Part shown: positions 1 to 7,754 of the stretch, piece after piece
How the letters are laid out: every line of letters begins with the position of its first letter
Numbering within the stretch: the first letter of the stretch is position 1
Origin: CBDHGY01 sp965263325
GTDB taxonomy: Bacteria > Pseudomonadota > Alphaproteobacteria > Caulobacterales > Hyphomonadaceae
Length of the DNA: 64,000 nucleotides
Assembly (NCBI GenBank): GCA_965263325.1
Contig: CBDHGY010000002.1
Span: forward strand, 620,001-684,000
Direction: 5' to 3'
The notes under the pieces: generated by a model
Seen by the model: the letters and a program-made list of their open reading frames with translations, nothing else
Databases searched by the model: none
Told to the model about the DNA's origin: nothing
Program-made: the position numbers and the translations under genes

Positions 1-241
1 CTTCGCTATCCTCGAACAGGATTGATACAGCGGACAGCCCCGCGTGGGCATGAGACCCAAATGTGGGCGCGGTCATAGTGAAATGGTCCACCATGATCAG
101 GGGATCCATTGCTCCCGCGTACATTGAGTGTGTGAAACTCAACGCGTCAAACCCTGCGCCGATTGAAAATGGCTTCCCTTGAACTTTCGTCAATTCAACA
201 GGGTCCGATTGTTCGTGTGCATTGTATGAGTCATAGGGCAT
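1..241 (-). CDS. Pirin family protein (5' part, runs off the window)
   Basis: The frame opens with ATG at 241 after a good Shine-Dalgarno (GAGAGGGA) and stays open to the window edge, so only about 80 N-terminal residues are visible. The segment MDPLIMVDHFTMTAPTFG followed by SHAHAGLSAV matches the pirin/cupin N-domain, where 'DPF-D-F' precedes the metal-binding 'HPHxG' element; here the motif reads HAHAG. Pirins are small bicupin proteins, some with quercetinase activity. The gene lies 24 bases downstream of the short AraC gene on the same strand and is probably cotranscribed with it. A second pirin gene is at 11387-12133. The family call is firm; substrate and C-terminal half cannot be seen. 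Confidence 0.8.
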   Translation of the reverse strand, partial: MPYDSYNAHEQSDPVELTKVQGKPFSIGAGFDALSFTHSMYAGAMDPLIMVDHFTMTAPTFGSHAHAGLSAVSILFEDSE

Positions 242-265
242 TTGGCTTCCCTCTCTTTCGTTTGG

Positions 266-871
266 TTAAGTCAGTTGATTGCAGTAATGAGGAGCGTTTT
301 GTTGTTCTGAAACGCCAGAGTATGGACCGATCGAGTCAGGTCCTGATTGCCGAACCGAGCTCGTTTCCAGTCTGTATGATCGTGGAGTCTGCCCTGCCCA
401 GCGCTTGAATGCGCGGGTGAAACCGCTCTGCTCAGAGAACCCCGTCAAAAATGCGATTTCGGCAAGGCAAAGGTCTGTTTCCTGTAATAGCCGCTGCGCG
501 AGGTCCTTACGGGCCATATCAACAATGCCCTGGAACGAATGTCCGCTGGCGGACAAACGCCGCTGCAAGGTCCGGGGGCCGATCCCCATTTCCGAAGCGA
601 TAGCGGAAAGTGTGGGCACGCCTTCGCTGAGCGTGTCGGTGACCGCACGGCGGACTCTACCTGCCAAATCGATGCGCGAGCCCAAACCCAGGGATTGTCC
701 TGTTTCTGCCCAAGACCGACTTGTAGGGTTTTGCCTGAATGGTTCTGAAAACATTGAGCGGTCAAACGGAAATGCGTCAGGTCGCGCCCAAATGACATTC
801 AGTTCTCCGACAAACAGTGCCTGTTCAGAGGTATGATGATCCTGATCTATTGCCGGTGAACTATATGACAT
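266..871 (-). CDS. Short AraC-family regulator lacking most of the sensor domain
   Basis: A 201-residue protein. Residues about 84-172 form a complete AraC double helix-turn-helix ending in the family signature (GFSEQSGFTRAFKRWAGQTP). Over 89 residues it differs from the 336-residue AraC protein at 6609-7619 at about 18 positions by eye, so the two are close paralogues. The usual N-terminal sensing domain of roughly 200 residues is replaced by about 80 residues I cannot assign. The start at 871 has a strong Shine-Dalgarno (AGAGGAGAGG), so the short form looks intended rather than a simple 5' truncation. It is divergent from the LysR gene at 965 and reads into the pirin gene. It may be a ligand-independent regulator or a decaying copy. 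Confidence 0.75.
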   Translation of the reverse strand: MSYSSPAIDQDHHTSEQALFVGELNVIWARPDAFPFDRSMFSEPFRQNPTSRSWAETGQSLGLGSRIDLAGRVRRAVTDTLSEGVPTLSAIASEMGIGPRTLQRRLSASGHSFQGIVDMARKDLAQRLLQETDLCLAEIAFLTGFSEQSGFTRAFKRWAGQTPRSYRLETSSVRQSGPDSIGPYSGVSEQQNAPHYCNQLT

Positions 872-909
872 GCGTCCTCTCCTCTTCTCGAATTAAGGAC
901 ATACTATCG

Positions 910-951
910 GAACGATCTGCGCGAAATTCCTATACATAGGACTTATCGTTC
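910..951. promoter_or_regulatory. Candidate operator between divergent AraC and LysR genes
   Basis: The 93-base space between the divergent starts holds a perfect 14-base palindrome, TCCTATACATAGGA (928-941). Around it is an inverted pair GAACGAT (910-916) and ATCGTTC (945-951). LysR proteins normally bind dyads next to their own gene, so this is the likely control site for the AraC-pirin pair and for LysR itself. Assignment is by position and symmetry only. Confidence 0.45.
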
Positions 952-964
952 TATAAATGGAACC

Positions 965-1888
965 ATGCTTCAGGATCCGACATTCGATTTGAACGACTAC
1001 GCCTATTTTTTTCATGTGGTGGAGCAACGGGGATTTGCACCGGCAGGACGCACGCTTGGCATCCCGAAGTCCCGAATCAGTCGTCACATTCAGCAACTGG
1101 AAGCGCGACTAGGCGCTCGGCTTATCCAGCGAACCTCGCGCCAGTTCGCGATCACTGATGCGGGTATCGAATTTTTCCGTCACGCCAAGGCCGTCATGGA
1201 GGAAGTGCATGCGGCGGAAGTTGCGATCAAGCAGCGAAGTGAAGTGTTGACTGGGAAAGTGCGTATATCCTGCTCACCGGGCGTCGCGCAGTTTGCCCTG
1301 GAAGCACTTGTTTCAGACTTCCTCCGCCAGCACCCGAAGGTTGAAATCGGACAATTCGTTACAAATGAGCTCGTCAATCTCATCGACGCAGGCCTGGACC
1401 TCGCGATCAGAGGGCACGTCGAGAACCTGCCAGATTCTAGTCTCATCCAGAAGCGTGTCGCAAAAGTCGAATGGCGATTGTTCGCCTCGCCTCGTTACAC
1501 AGAAGAATTCGGCGAACCGACTGCGCCCGACGACTTGAAAGACTATAGCGGGCTTTGTCTCGGATGGCGCAACGATGTCGGGCAATGGAAACTGCATACT
1601 AACGACGGAGATTCAAAACTTATTCAATTCATTCCCAGACTGAGCAGTGACGATATGGTCACGCTCAAGGAAGCGTGCGCTGCTGGTTTAGGCATCGTAT
1701 CACTTCCAGCCTATGTATGCGAAAATGACGTCAAAATCGGTCGGCTTGTCGGATTGCTGCCTGATTGGCTTTCCGGTGAAGCAACGCTCAGTCTGCTGCA
1801 GCCGTCTCGCCGCGGAACGCCTCCTGCCGTGAACGCCTTTGCAGAACACATCACCCGGAGATTACCTGAGTTGATTTCATCGAGATAA
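965..1888 (+). CDS. LysR-family transcriptional regulator
   Basis: A 307-residue protein of normal LysR length. The N-terminal winged helix-turn-helix (about residues 5-65) contains GFAPAGRTLGIPKSRISRHI and LEARLGARLIQRTSR, typical of the family. The rest (about 90-300) is the periplasmic-binding-like effector domain. The start at 965 has only a weak GGA upstream. It is transcribed away from the AraC-pirin pair, the classic LysR arrangement, so the pair is its probable target. The effector is unknown. A second LysR-pirin combination occurs at 9761-12133. Confidence 0.9.
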   Translation: MLQDPTFDLNDYAYFFHVVEQRGFAPAGRTLGIPKSRISRHIQQLEARLGARLIQRTSRQFAITDAGIEFFRHAKAVMEEVHAAEVAIKQRSEVLTGKVRISCSPGVAQFALEALVSDFLRQHPKVEIGQFVTNELVNLIDAGLDLAIRGHVENLPDSSLIQKRVAKVEWRLFASPRYTEEFGEPTAPDDLKDYSGLCLGWRNDVGQWKLHTNDGDSKLIQFIPRLSSDDMVTLKEACAAGLGIVSLPAYVCENDVKIGRLVGLLPDWLSGEATLSLLQPSRRGTPPAVNAFAEHITRRLPELISSR

Positions 1889-1925
1889 ACAAGGCGGCAA
1901 ATAAGAGATCCTTTCCGAAATCTCC

Positions 1926-2726
1926 TCACTTCTCGCTGAAAGCATAAGCGTCCATTGCGAGCACGCCATAGGTCGAACTCTTATGGAGCCGTCTGCCTTT
2001 TACCTTTTCACCGCCCGCGCCCATAGCCACGAACAGCGGCAAGATATGATCCATGGACGGATGATTTCTATGTCCATCGGGGCCGGACTCAACGGCGTCC
2101 AGAACCGCTGGGACATCACCAGCCTCTATTCGTTCTGAAAGCCAGTCGGCAAATGTCGTCACCCATTCCGGGCTTTCGGCATCCAGTTCGTATTCGCCTT
2201 TGAAAAACGCCCGCAAATTGTGCGTTGCTCCTCCAGATCCGATGATCAGAATTCCTTCCTGGCGAAGTGGCGCGAGCGCCAACCCGAGATCGTAATGCCA
2301 TCGAGGCGACATTTGCATGTTAATTGAAACCTGAACGACCGGAATGTCGGCATCTGGGTACATCAAATGCAAAGGTACCCAGGCACCATGGTCAAAACCT
2401 CCCTTTGTGTCAGCGACAGCGGCAAAGCCTGCCGCCTTGAGGCGAGATATAATTTGGGCTGCGAATTCGGGATCGCCAGGCGCTGGATACGTGATTTGGT
2501 AAAGTGCTTCTGGAAACCCCGAGAAATCATAGATTGTTTCGGGCGTCGCGCTTGAAGTTACAGCGACGCTGTTTCCGCGACTGTGATGATGAGCAGATAT
2601 CACCAAAATAGCTCTTGGGCTGCCAAATTGCTTGCCTACGCCACTCAAATAGCGCCGGGCTGGACTATCCTCGACAAGAAGCGTCGGCGCGCCATGAGAC
2701 AAAAAGAGAGATGAGTGTTCAGTCAT
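1926..2726 (-). CDS. LigB/DODA-type extradiol dioxygenase-like protein (YgiD family)
   Basis: A 266-residue protein matching the class III extradiol dioxygenase family in its short YgiD/4,5-DOPA dioxygenase form. Metal-ligand histidines occur in the expected places: SHGAP near residue 11, SAHHH near 46-48, and a third in GGFDHGAW (about 112). IIGSGGATHNLR (about 167-178) is the conserved helix near the C-terminal half. Such enzymes open catecholic rings with O2; many family members have unproven substrates. It is convergent with the LysR gene at 965-1888, only 37 bases away. The Shine-Dalgarno before 2726 is weak (GGAAG at about 10 bases). Confidence 0.85.
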   Translation of the reverse strand: MTEHSSLFLSHGAPTLLVEDSPARRYLSGVGKQFGSPRAILVISAHHHSRGNSVAVTSSATPETIYDFSGFPEALYQITYPAPGDPEFAAQIISRLKAAGFAAVADTKGGFDHGAWVPLHLMYPDADIPVVQVSINMQMSPRWHYDLGLALAPLRQEGILIIGSGGATHNLRAFFKGEYELDAESPEWVTTFADWLSERIEAGDVPAVLDAVESGPDGHRNHPSMDHILPLFVAMGAGGEKVKGRRLHKSSTYGVLAMDAYAFSEK

Positions 2727-2801
2727 GAGAAGAACTTCCAGTCGTACAATAGCTGCGCCGGGTCTAGCGCGCAGTTAGCGCCAGATCCGGTCAAGTTGCG
2801 T

Positions 2802-3173
2802 TTATCCGTAATGAAACACTTCACGGACAATCTTTCCGTTTTTCCATGTGCGGACCGCGACCTGGCGATATTTGCGCTCGCCCCAATCGCGGTGCGTAAA
2901 GTCAAAGTACCAATGGGAAAAGGTTACATCCTCCCCTGAACCACTTGCGAGCACTTCTGCACCGCGAAAGTCTGTGATCGCACCGAAGAATTCTTGTTCA
3001 CGAGTCCGGTTTGCTGACTTCCCAACGGTAGGTTCCGCATCGTTTTCTTGCATCACCACATCTTCGGCATAGTAGCTTTCGAACGCTTCAAGGCCTTTGC
3101 CGTTGAGAATGGCCTCATTGAGTTCTGCATCAAGCGCTTCAATGGTTTGCGCATTTACTTTTGTGTCAATCAT
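2802..3173 (-). CDS. SnoaL-like (NTF2 fold) protein
   Basis: I place the start at 3173 (MIDTKVNAQTIEAL), preceded by AGAGGAA, giving 123 residues; an in-frame start further upstream at 3215 lacks a ribosome site. The pattern of an N-terminal helix, ESYYAEDVVMQEN near residue 40, FSHWYFDFTHRDW in the middle and paired C-terminal strands is that of SnoaL-like polyketide-cyclase/ketosteroid-isomerase folds, a family of small-molecule binders and isomerases with few fixed residues. No activity can be assigned. It lies 75 bases upstream of the dioxygenase on the same strand and may share its transcript. Confidence 0.7.
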   Translation of the reverse strand: MIDTKVNAQTIEALDAELNEAILNGKGLEAFESYYAEDVVMQENDAEPTVGKSANRTREQEFFGAITDFRGAEVLASGSGEDVTFSHWYFDFTHRDWGERKYRQVAVRTWKNGKIVREVFHYG

Positions 3174-3327
3174 AATTGGGTTTCCTCTGGATTTGAAATC
3201 GAGCGTTGCGCTCAAGCCAAAAGATAGGAAAAACGTGATGTCGTATCTTGTCCGGAGGCGTCGAATTTTTGACTGATCACGTCACAATATCTGTATAGTC
3301 AAAGCCCAAGACTGTTTGTCCTACTGA

Positions 3328-4590
3328 TCAAGCACTTCGCGGCTTTCGTCTTCGCCAGCCAACGGCGATAGCGACGGCCACGATGATCAGAGATCCCAAG
3401 GCCATCCACATGAGCATGGCTTCAAATGACATCAGGAACATTAGGCTATCGATATTGCCGGTCTTCCAGAACACCCACTCTCCGGCCAATTCGGTGGCGA
3501 GCATCTCGCTACCAGTCGACAGGATAACAATCCCGTCACCGGACGCCGGATCAATGCGAGCCACCGTGTTGATGGCTGGACCATTATTTCCGTCATGGCC
3601 AATAATATAGCCACCTTGGTTGTTGGGAGCGTAAAGCATGGCTCCGAGCCCCCAGATGTCTGCACCCATTTGTGATGCGTGCGGTGTGCGAATTAACTCA
3701 AGCGACTGACCCGATAGAACTGATTGAGATTCTGGCGTTTTCTGCGCCTTGATTAACAGGGCGAGATCATCCGCTGATGTGAACAGCGATGTGGCAGCAA
3801 GGGCTGTGTACCAGCGGAATAGTTCAGTATTACCGTTCAGGTCGAAATTCTGCGCGAGCCCAAACGCCATCGCCTCTTCATGGTTGAAGGTGCTGCGCTC
3901 CATTCCGAGCGGCGCGAACACACGCTCAGACATGAATTCAGAAAACGATTGTCCTGAGACTTCCTCGATCACCAACTGCAGGATCGTGTATCCGCCTCCG
4001 GAATAATTCCATTCGCTGCCGGGTTCTGCGCCAAGCTCAACCGCCCCTGAGTTTCCAGGTGACGCATCGAGCGCGCGTGTTAGTGATTCTTCAAGAGACT
4101 GCACCTCCTCCGAACGCTCAAATCCGTCATAGCCAAGACCATCTGTCAATCCGGCTGTGTGGCTGAGCAATCGCCGAACCGTAACACCGGAAGAGTCAAA
4201 CGCAGTGTCCGGCAACCGCCAACGGGTTAGATACTCAGAGACCGGCGTATCGAGATCGATTGCTCCCTCGTCGACCAGCACCATTACACCCCAAGCGGTG
4301 ACCCATTTTCCAAGCGATGCGACCTGGTAGACAGACGATCCATCGACGGGCGTACCCGTGGACATGAAATAACGCTCAGCGATTTCACCGTCTTCGATCA
4401 AGATCATGACAAAATTACCGACGTGCTGAGCAGTAACAGTTTCTTCTACGGCGACGGCAAATGCCTGTGACGAGGCCGACTTCACAATCGGCGACTTCAA
4501 CCATCCTTCGCTCGTGGCGAAGAAGACGGATATGTTCCACGCGACCACGGCGAGAAGTGTCACCAGCGTTAGGGCTAAGACTCTAATCAT
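3328..4590 (-). CDS. Membrane-anchored serine hydrolase, class C beta-lactamase fold
   Basis: The start at 4590 (MIRVLALTLV) has a good AGGAG and begins directly with a signal/anchor helix, giving 420 residues. The catalytic signature SLGK is at residues 92-95 and the tyrosine motif YSG at about 196-198, the arrangement of the penicillin-binding / class C beta-lactamase superfamily (typical motifs SxxK and YxN/YxG). A second hydrophobic helix near the C terminus (about 388-410) is followed by WRRRKPRSA, so the enzyme domain probably lies in the periplasm between two anchors. Such proteins are usually esterases or peptidases of unknown substrate. It is the last gene of the leftward string behind the AraC gene at 6609-7619. 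Confidence 0.85.
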   Translation of the reverse strand: MIRVLALTLVTLLAVVAWNISVFFATSEGWLKSPIVKSASSQAFAVAVEETVTAQHVGNFVMILIEDGEIAERYFMSTGTPVDGSSVYQVASLGKWVTAWGVMVLVDEGAIDLDTPVSEYLTRWRLPDTAFDSSGVTVRRLLSHTAGLTDGLGYDGFERSEEVQSLEESLTRALDASPGNSGAVELGAEPGSEWNYSGGGYTILQLVIEEVSGQSFSEFMSERVFAPLGMERSTFNHEEAMAFGLAQNFDLNGNTELFRWYTALAATSLFTSADDLALLIKAQKTPESQSVLSGQSLELIRTPHASQMGADIWGLGAMLYAPNNQGGYIIGHDGNNGPAINTVARIDPASGDGIVILSTGSEMLATELAGEWVFWKTGNIDSLMFLMSFEAMLMWMALGSLIIVAVAIAVGWRRRKPRSA

Positions 4591-4621
4591 GGTAATTCTC
4601 CTGAATATACGATTTCCGTGA

Positions 4622-5125
4622 TCAAACTTGCCCACTGGTAATGAGCGTGATCGCAGCAATTATGTAGAGACCTGCGGTGAGCACACTGCCGAGCGTCCGG
4701 ATATGATTCAGGCGGGTCCAGTCGCGGCCATATTTCAGCCAATAGGTTTCCGCCTCCGAGGTCTTATGATCGAAACGCTCAAGCTTGTTGTTCATTGGTA
4801 CGTTGCCAAAAATGGTCATGAAAAAGACCGTTGGCAGGTACACAATCGGTGCGAGGATCAGCGTGACCAGAGCAGCACCTTCGAAGATCGTTGCGCTGTA
4901 GAGCGCGAACAGGACTGAAAAGAGCGCGATGGAGAGAATTCCGGCGACGAACTGGGTTTTGATCACAGTGCGGTTGATGTGTTGCATCGCTTCGATGCCG
5001 CCAGCCGGAGCAGTTCGCAGCAGCCCTGACATCACAAATTCGGAGAAGGCTGAGAATACACCTCCGATCACTGCGCTCCAAAGCGCGAGGAAGAGGCAAA
5101 AATAGAGAGTCCATTCATAGGTCAT
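4622..5125 (-). CDS. DUF1772 family four-helix membrane protein
   Basis: A 167-residue protein with four hydrophobic segments (about 7-30, 57-78, 82-104, 145-165). The conserved pieces FGNVPMNNKL and, about 25 residues later, WTRLNHIR are the hallmarks of DUF1772, a family that includes fungal anthrone oxygenases but whose bacterial members are uncharacterised. It lies between the serine hydrolase and the DUF4345 gene, all leftward with short gaps, consistent with one transcript. Function in this operon is unknown. Confidence 0.8.
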   Translation of the reverse strand: MTYEWTLYFCLFLALWSAVIGGVFSAFSEFVMSGLLRTAPAGGIEAMQHINRTVIKTQFVAGILSIALFSVLFALYSATIFEGAALVTLILAPIVYLPTVFFMTIFGNVPMNNKLERFDHKTSEAETYWLKYGRDWTRLNHIRTLGSVLTAGLYIIAAITLITSGQV

Positions 5126-5228
5126 AAGGACGTTCCTTTGTTTTTCGCTGATTAAGGGGCGACTACTTCGCGACGCCCCTACAGAACGTTGTGTGTGGTT
5201 TGTGTCGGGGGAGATGAAATCCGACGGA

Positions 5229-5660
5229 TTAGACGATCGCTCCGCCTAAATAACTTTCAGCTACATTTCGTTTTGGCGTGGTCACAGTAAGCCGCATGCC
5301 GATCAATAGGGCAGCAACGCCGAATTCTATCATGGTCGCGGTGAGGAGTGATTGATTTGGCAACCCGTAAATCCCCATGCTAACCAATCGCCCAAATCCA
5401 TAGCTGCCATAGACAATCGCCCCGACCGATAGTGCGAGATACGAAAACCGCCGGTTTATTGCGCCGAGGATCATGAACCCGCCAGCGATCAGCAAAACCC
5501 CACTTGGCGCGGACAATTCGGACATTAGGCTTGGATCGCTACCCACGATTACATCGCTCATGGAGAGGAAGGTGTGGGGCATGAACATCAGGCCGCTACC
5601 AATCAAACCGAGCAGTCCGCCCGATACTGCGAGCGCACTTCTTATAAAAATCCGTTTCAT
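5229..5660 (-). CDS. DUF4345-like four-helix membrane protein
   Basis: The start at 5660 (MKRIFIRSALAV) is chosen because GGAGGG lies directly in front of it, giving 143 residues. There are four predicted membrane helices, with an early APSGVLLIAGGFMILGA segment typical of small DUF4345 proteins. The ATG overlaps the stop codon of the upstream reductase (ATGA), so translation is probably coupled. Together with the DUF1772 protein it forms a pair of small membrane proteins behind an AraC regulator. The family name is a moderate call; no function is known. Confidence 0.7.
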   Translation of the reverse strand: MKRIFIRSALAVSGGLLGLIGSGLMFMPHTFLSMSDVIVGSDPSLMSELSAPSGVLLIAGGFMILGAINRRFSYLALSVGAIVYGSYGFGRLVSMGIYGLPNQSLLTATMIEFGVAALLIGMRLTVTTPKRNVAESYLGGAIV

Positions 5661-6503
5661 GCTGCTGCCCTCCAAATGCCTTTGGTGGCGACTTCTCGAG
5701 CATAGTCTGCGAAATCTTTAGGCGGACGACCGAGCGCGCGCTGAACGCCATCACAGAGATAAGCGTTGCGCCCGTCGAGGACGGTGGAGAAGAGATAGTC
5801 CAGCATCCAGACGACATCTTTTGGCGCGCCTGAATTGGCGACTTCGCCAACAAATGCTTCGTGGGGCACGTCTACATAGGTGATTTCACGCCCTGTTGCG
5901 CGGGACAGGTCAGCGGCAACATCGCTAATCGTCATCAATCGAGGCCCTGTGACTTCATAGATCTGACCATTGTGATGATCCTTCGCTCAAGGCTGCGACC
6001 GCGACATCTGCGATATCGTCGACATCCACAAACGGCTCGACTTGATCGCCCGCAGGTAGCGTGATCGTTCCGCCGAGCACCATGTCGATGAAGGCGCCTT
6101 CAGAGAAGTTCTGATTAAACCAGCTGGCCCGAACAATCGTCCATTCGAGGCCCGCAGTCTGAACAATGCGCTCACAAGCCTGCGCCTCTTCTTCGCCGCG
6201 TCCTGACAAGAGGACCAGACGTTTCACGCCCCGCCTCTTGGCAAGATCAACAAAGGCCTGGATCGCATCTGGTGCACCGGGCATGGCAAGATCTGGGGCA
6301 TAGGTAATATAGACTGCGGTTACATCTTTGAGCGCCGCATCCCAGCCTTTCTCATTGTCCCAGTCAAAAGACGGTACCGCTGAGCGTGATCCGACACGGA
6401 CCTCATGTCCTTTGGATTTCAAGCGTTCCGCGACGCGGCGTCCTGTTTTTCCAGTGCCGCCTAGTACAAGAGTGAGGTTTTTGCTTTTGCGCAGGAAGTT
6501 CAT
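5657..6503 (-). pseudogene. NmrA-type NAD(P)H-binding reductase interrupted by a +1 frameshift
   Basis: The first 182 residues (start 6503, Shine-Dalgarno AAGGAG) carry the Rossmann motif VLGGTGKTGRRVAERL and continue through VDVDDIADVAVAALSEGS, the normal NmrA/NAD(P)H azoreductase pattern, then run into a premature stop. In the next frame the sequence continues NGQIYEVTGPRLMTISDVA through to the end. Removing one base near 5972-5979 restores SEGSHNGQIYEVTGPRL and gives a single 281-residue protein, the usual family length. This is either a real inactivating insertion or a base error in the assembly. The rest of the frame is well preserved, so any mutation would be recent. It is the first gene after the AraC gene in the leftward string. 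Confidence 0.85.
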
Positions 6504-6608
6504 TGACTTGCTCCTTTTTCAGTATCTGCAAGCCAATAGTTATGAAAAATGGTCCGGGAGCTCTTGCCCGCAAATGTCAGAGTTTTGACAGATCGCGACA
6601 AATTCCGG

Positions 6609-7619
6609 CTATTGGCCGGGGCTGGAGTCCAGTCTGTATGAGCGAGGGGTCTGCCCGGCCCAGCGCTTGAAAGCTCTGGTAAATCCGCTCTGCTCTGAAA
6701 ACCCGGTCAAAAACGCGACTTCGGCGAGGCTGTACTCTGTTTCCCTTAGCAGCTGCCGAGCGAGATCATGCCTCGCACTATCAACAACGCTCTGGAAGGA
6801 GTGGTCATTCTCTGAGAGGCGTCTTTGGAGAGTCCGTGGACCGATCCCTAATTCAGCTGCGATCGACGATAGGGTTGGCACACCTTCGCTCAGAACATTT
6901 GCCACCGCACGCCGAACATTCTGCTCCAGCCCCTCATCATTGGTGAGCGCCGCAAGTTCCTGCTCAAGGTGGCGATCAAAGAAGCTGGCAATGGTCTCAT
7001 CCCCCAGCCTATTGGGAGCGTCCATGCTGTCTTGACTGACCAGAAGCGCGTCGCGATCCGTTTCAAAATAGACGGGGCAGCCAAAATGCTCTTCGTATAC
7101 AGAGGTGTCACCGCGCGGGGTGTGCTTGAAGTAAACGGCAAGCGGCATAAAGCGCGCAGTACTGACTTCCTTGCTGATCACATCGACTGCCGACATGCTC
7201 GCCTCGTTCGAAAGCAACATGCCGAGACGGCCATCGCCAGCTTTGTCGAGACTGAAGAACCAGCCATCATTGCTTTGCTCGAGGGAATAGGTTTCGGCGC
7301 TGCCCAGGACATGGCCATAGCGCTCTGATCTCACAAATGATCCACGCAGATCAGGAGCAGATTTCCAGGCCAGGCCGAAAGCGCCATACTCGTCGCTTTT
7401 CATGGTGGCGCCAATTCGGAGGGGCAGCGTCAGGCCGTCGGGATCACGGGCTGCGAGCGTCGCGAAAAAGTCATAAAACTGGTTCGCAGGCACCATCAGC
7501 TTGGGGTCGACAGGCGCATCTGGGCTCATGCCAATACCCTCCAAAAGGTCGCGCGTCTCAACGCCAATGCTGGCATGGTTGAGGACCTTGTGCACGTAAA
7601 GAGAGGTAATCTGGCTCAT
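6609..7619 (-). CDS. AraC-family regulator, full length
   Basis: A 336-residue protein. Residues about 15-205 are the arabinose-binding-type sensor domain seen in OruR/ArgR-like AraC proteins (with FGLAWKSAPDLRGSF and a late FGCPVYF motif), and about 235-330 are the double helix-turn-helix ending in FSEQSGFTRAFKRWAGQTP. It sits at the head of the leftward string NmrA reductase, DUF4345, DUF1772 and serine hydrolase and is the obvious candidate regulator. The distance to the reductase start (6503) is 105 bases, enough for a separate promoter. Its DNA-binding domain is closely similar to that of the short AraC at 266-871. Confidence 0.9.
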   Translation of the reverse strand: MSQITSLYVHKVLNHASIGVETRDLLEGIGMSPDAPVDPKLMVPANQFYDFFATLAARDPDGLTLPLRIGATMKSDEYGAFGLAWKSAPDLRGSFVRSERYGHVLGSAETYSLEQSNDGWFFSLDKAGDGRLGMLLSNEASMSAVDVISKEVSTARFMPLAVYFKHTPRGDTSVYEEHFGCPVYFETDRDALLVSQDSMDAPNRLGDETIASFFDRHLEQELAALTNDEGLEQNVRRAVANVLSEGVPTLSSIAAELGIGPRTLQRRLSENDHSFQSVVDSARHDLARQLLRETEYSLAEVAFLTGFSEQSGFTRAFKRWAGQTPRSYRLDSSPGQ

Positions 7620-7685
7620 AAGGCCAGTTCTACAGAAAATTCAGCGGCTATGGGAGGCCTGATTTTCTGGCGCTAGAAATTCAAT

Positions 7686-7719
7686 TGACCCCACACACTG
7701 AAACTAGGGCGTGGGGTCA
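7686..7719 (-). terminator. Hairpin after the alpha/beta hydrolase gene
   Basis: A perfect 9-base stem, TGACCCCAC (7686-7694) and GTGGGGTCA (7711-7719), encloses a 16-base loop 35 bases past the hydrolase stop. On the minus strand it is followed by an A/T-rich stretch without a strong T run. Read the other way it is followed by TTATTTT. It is the probable end of the hydrolase transcript, possibly a bidirectional barrier. Confidence 0.55.
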
Positions 7720-7754
7720 GTTATTTTCAAGAATACACCTTATGGCGTTTTGGA

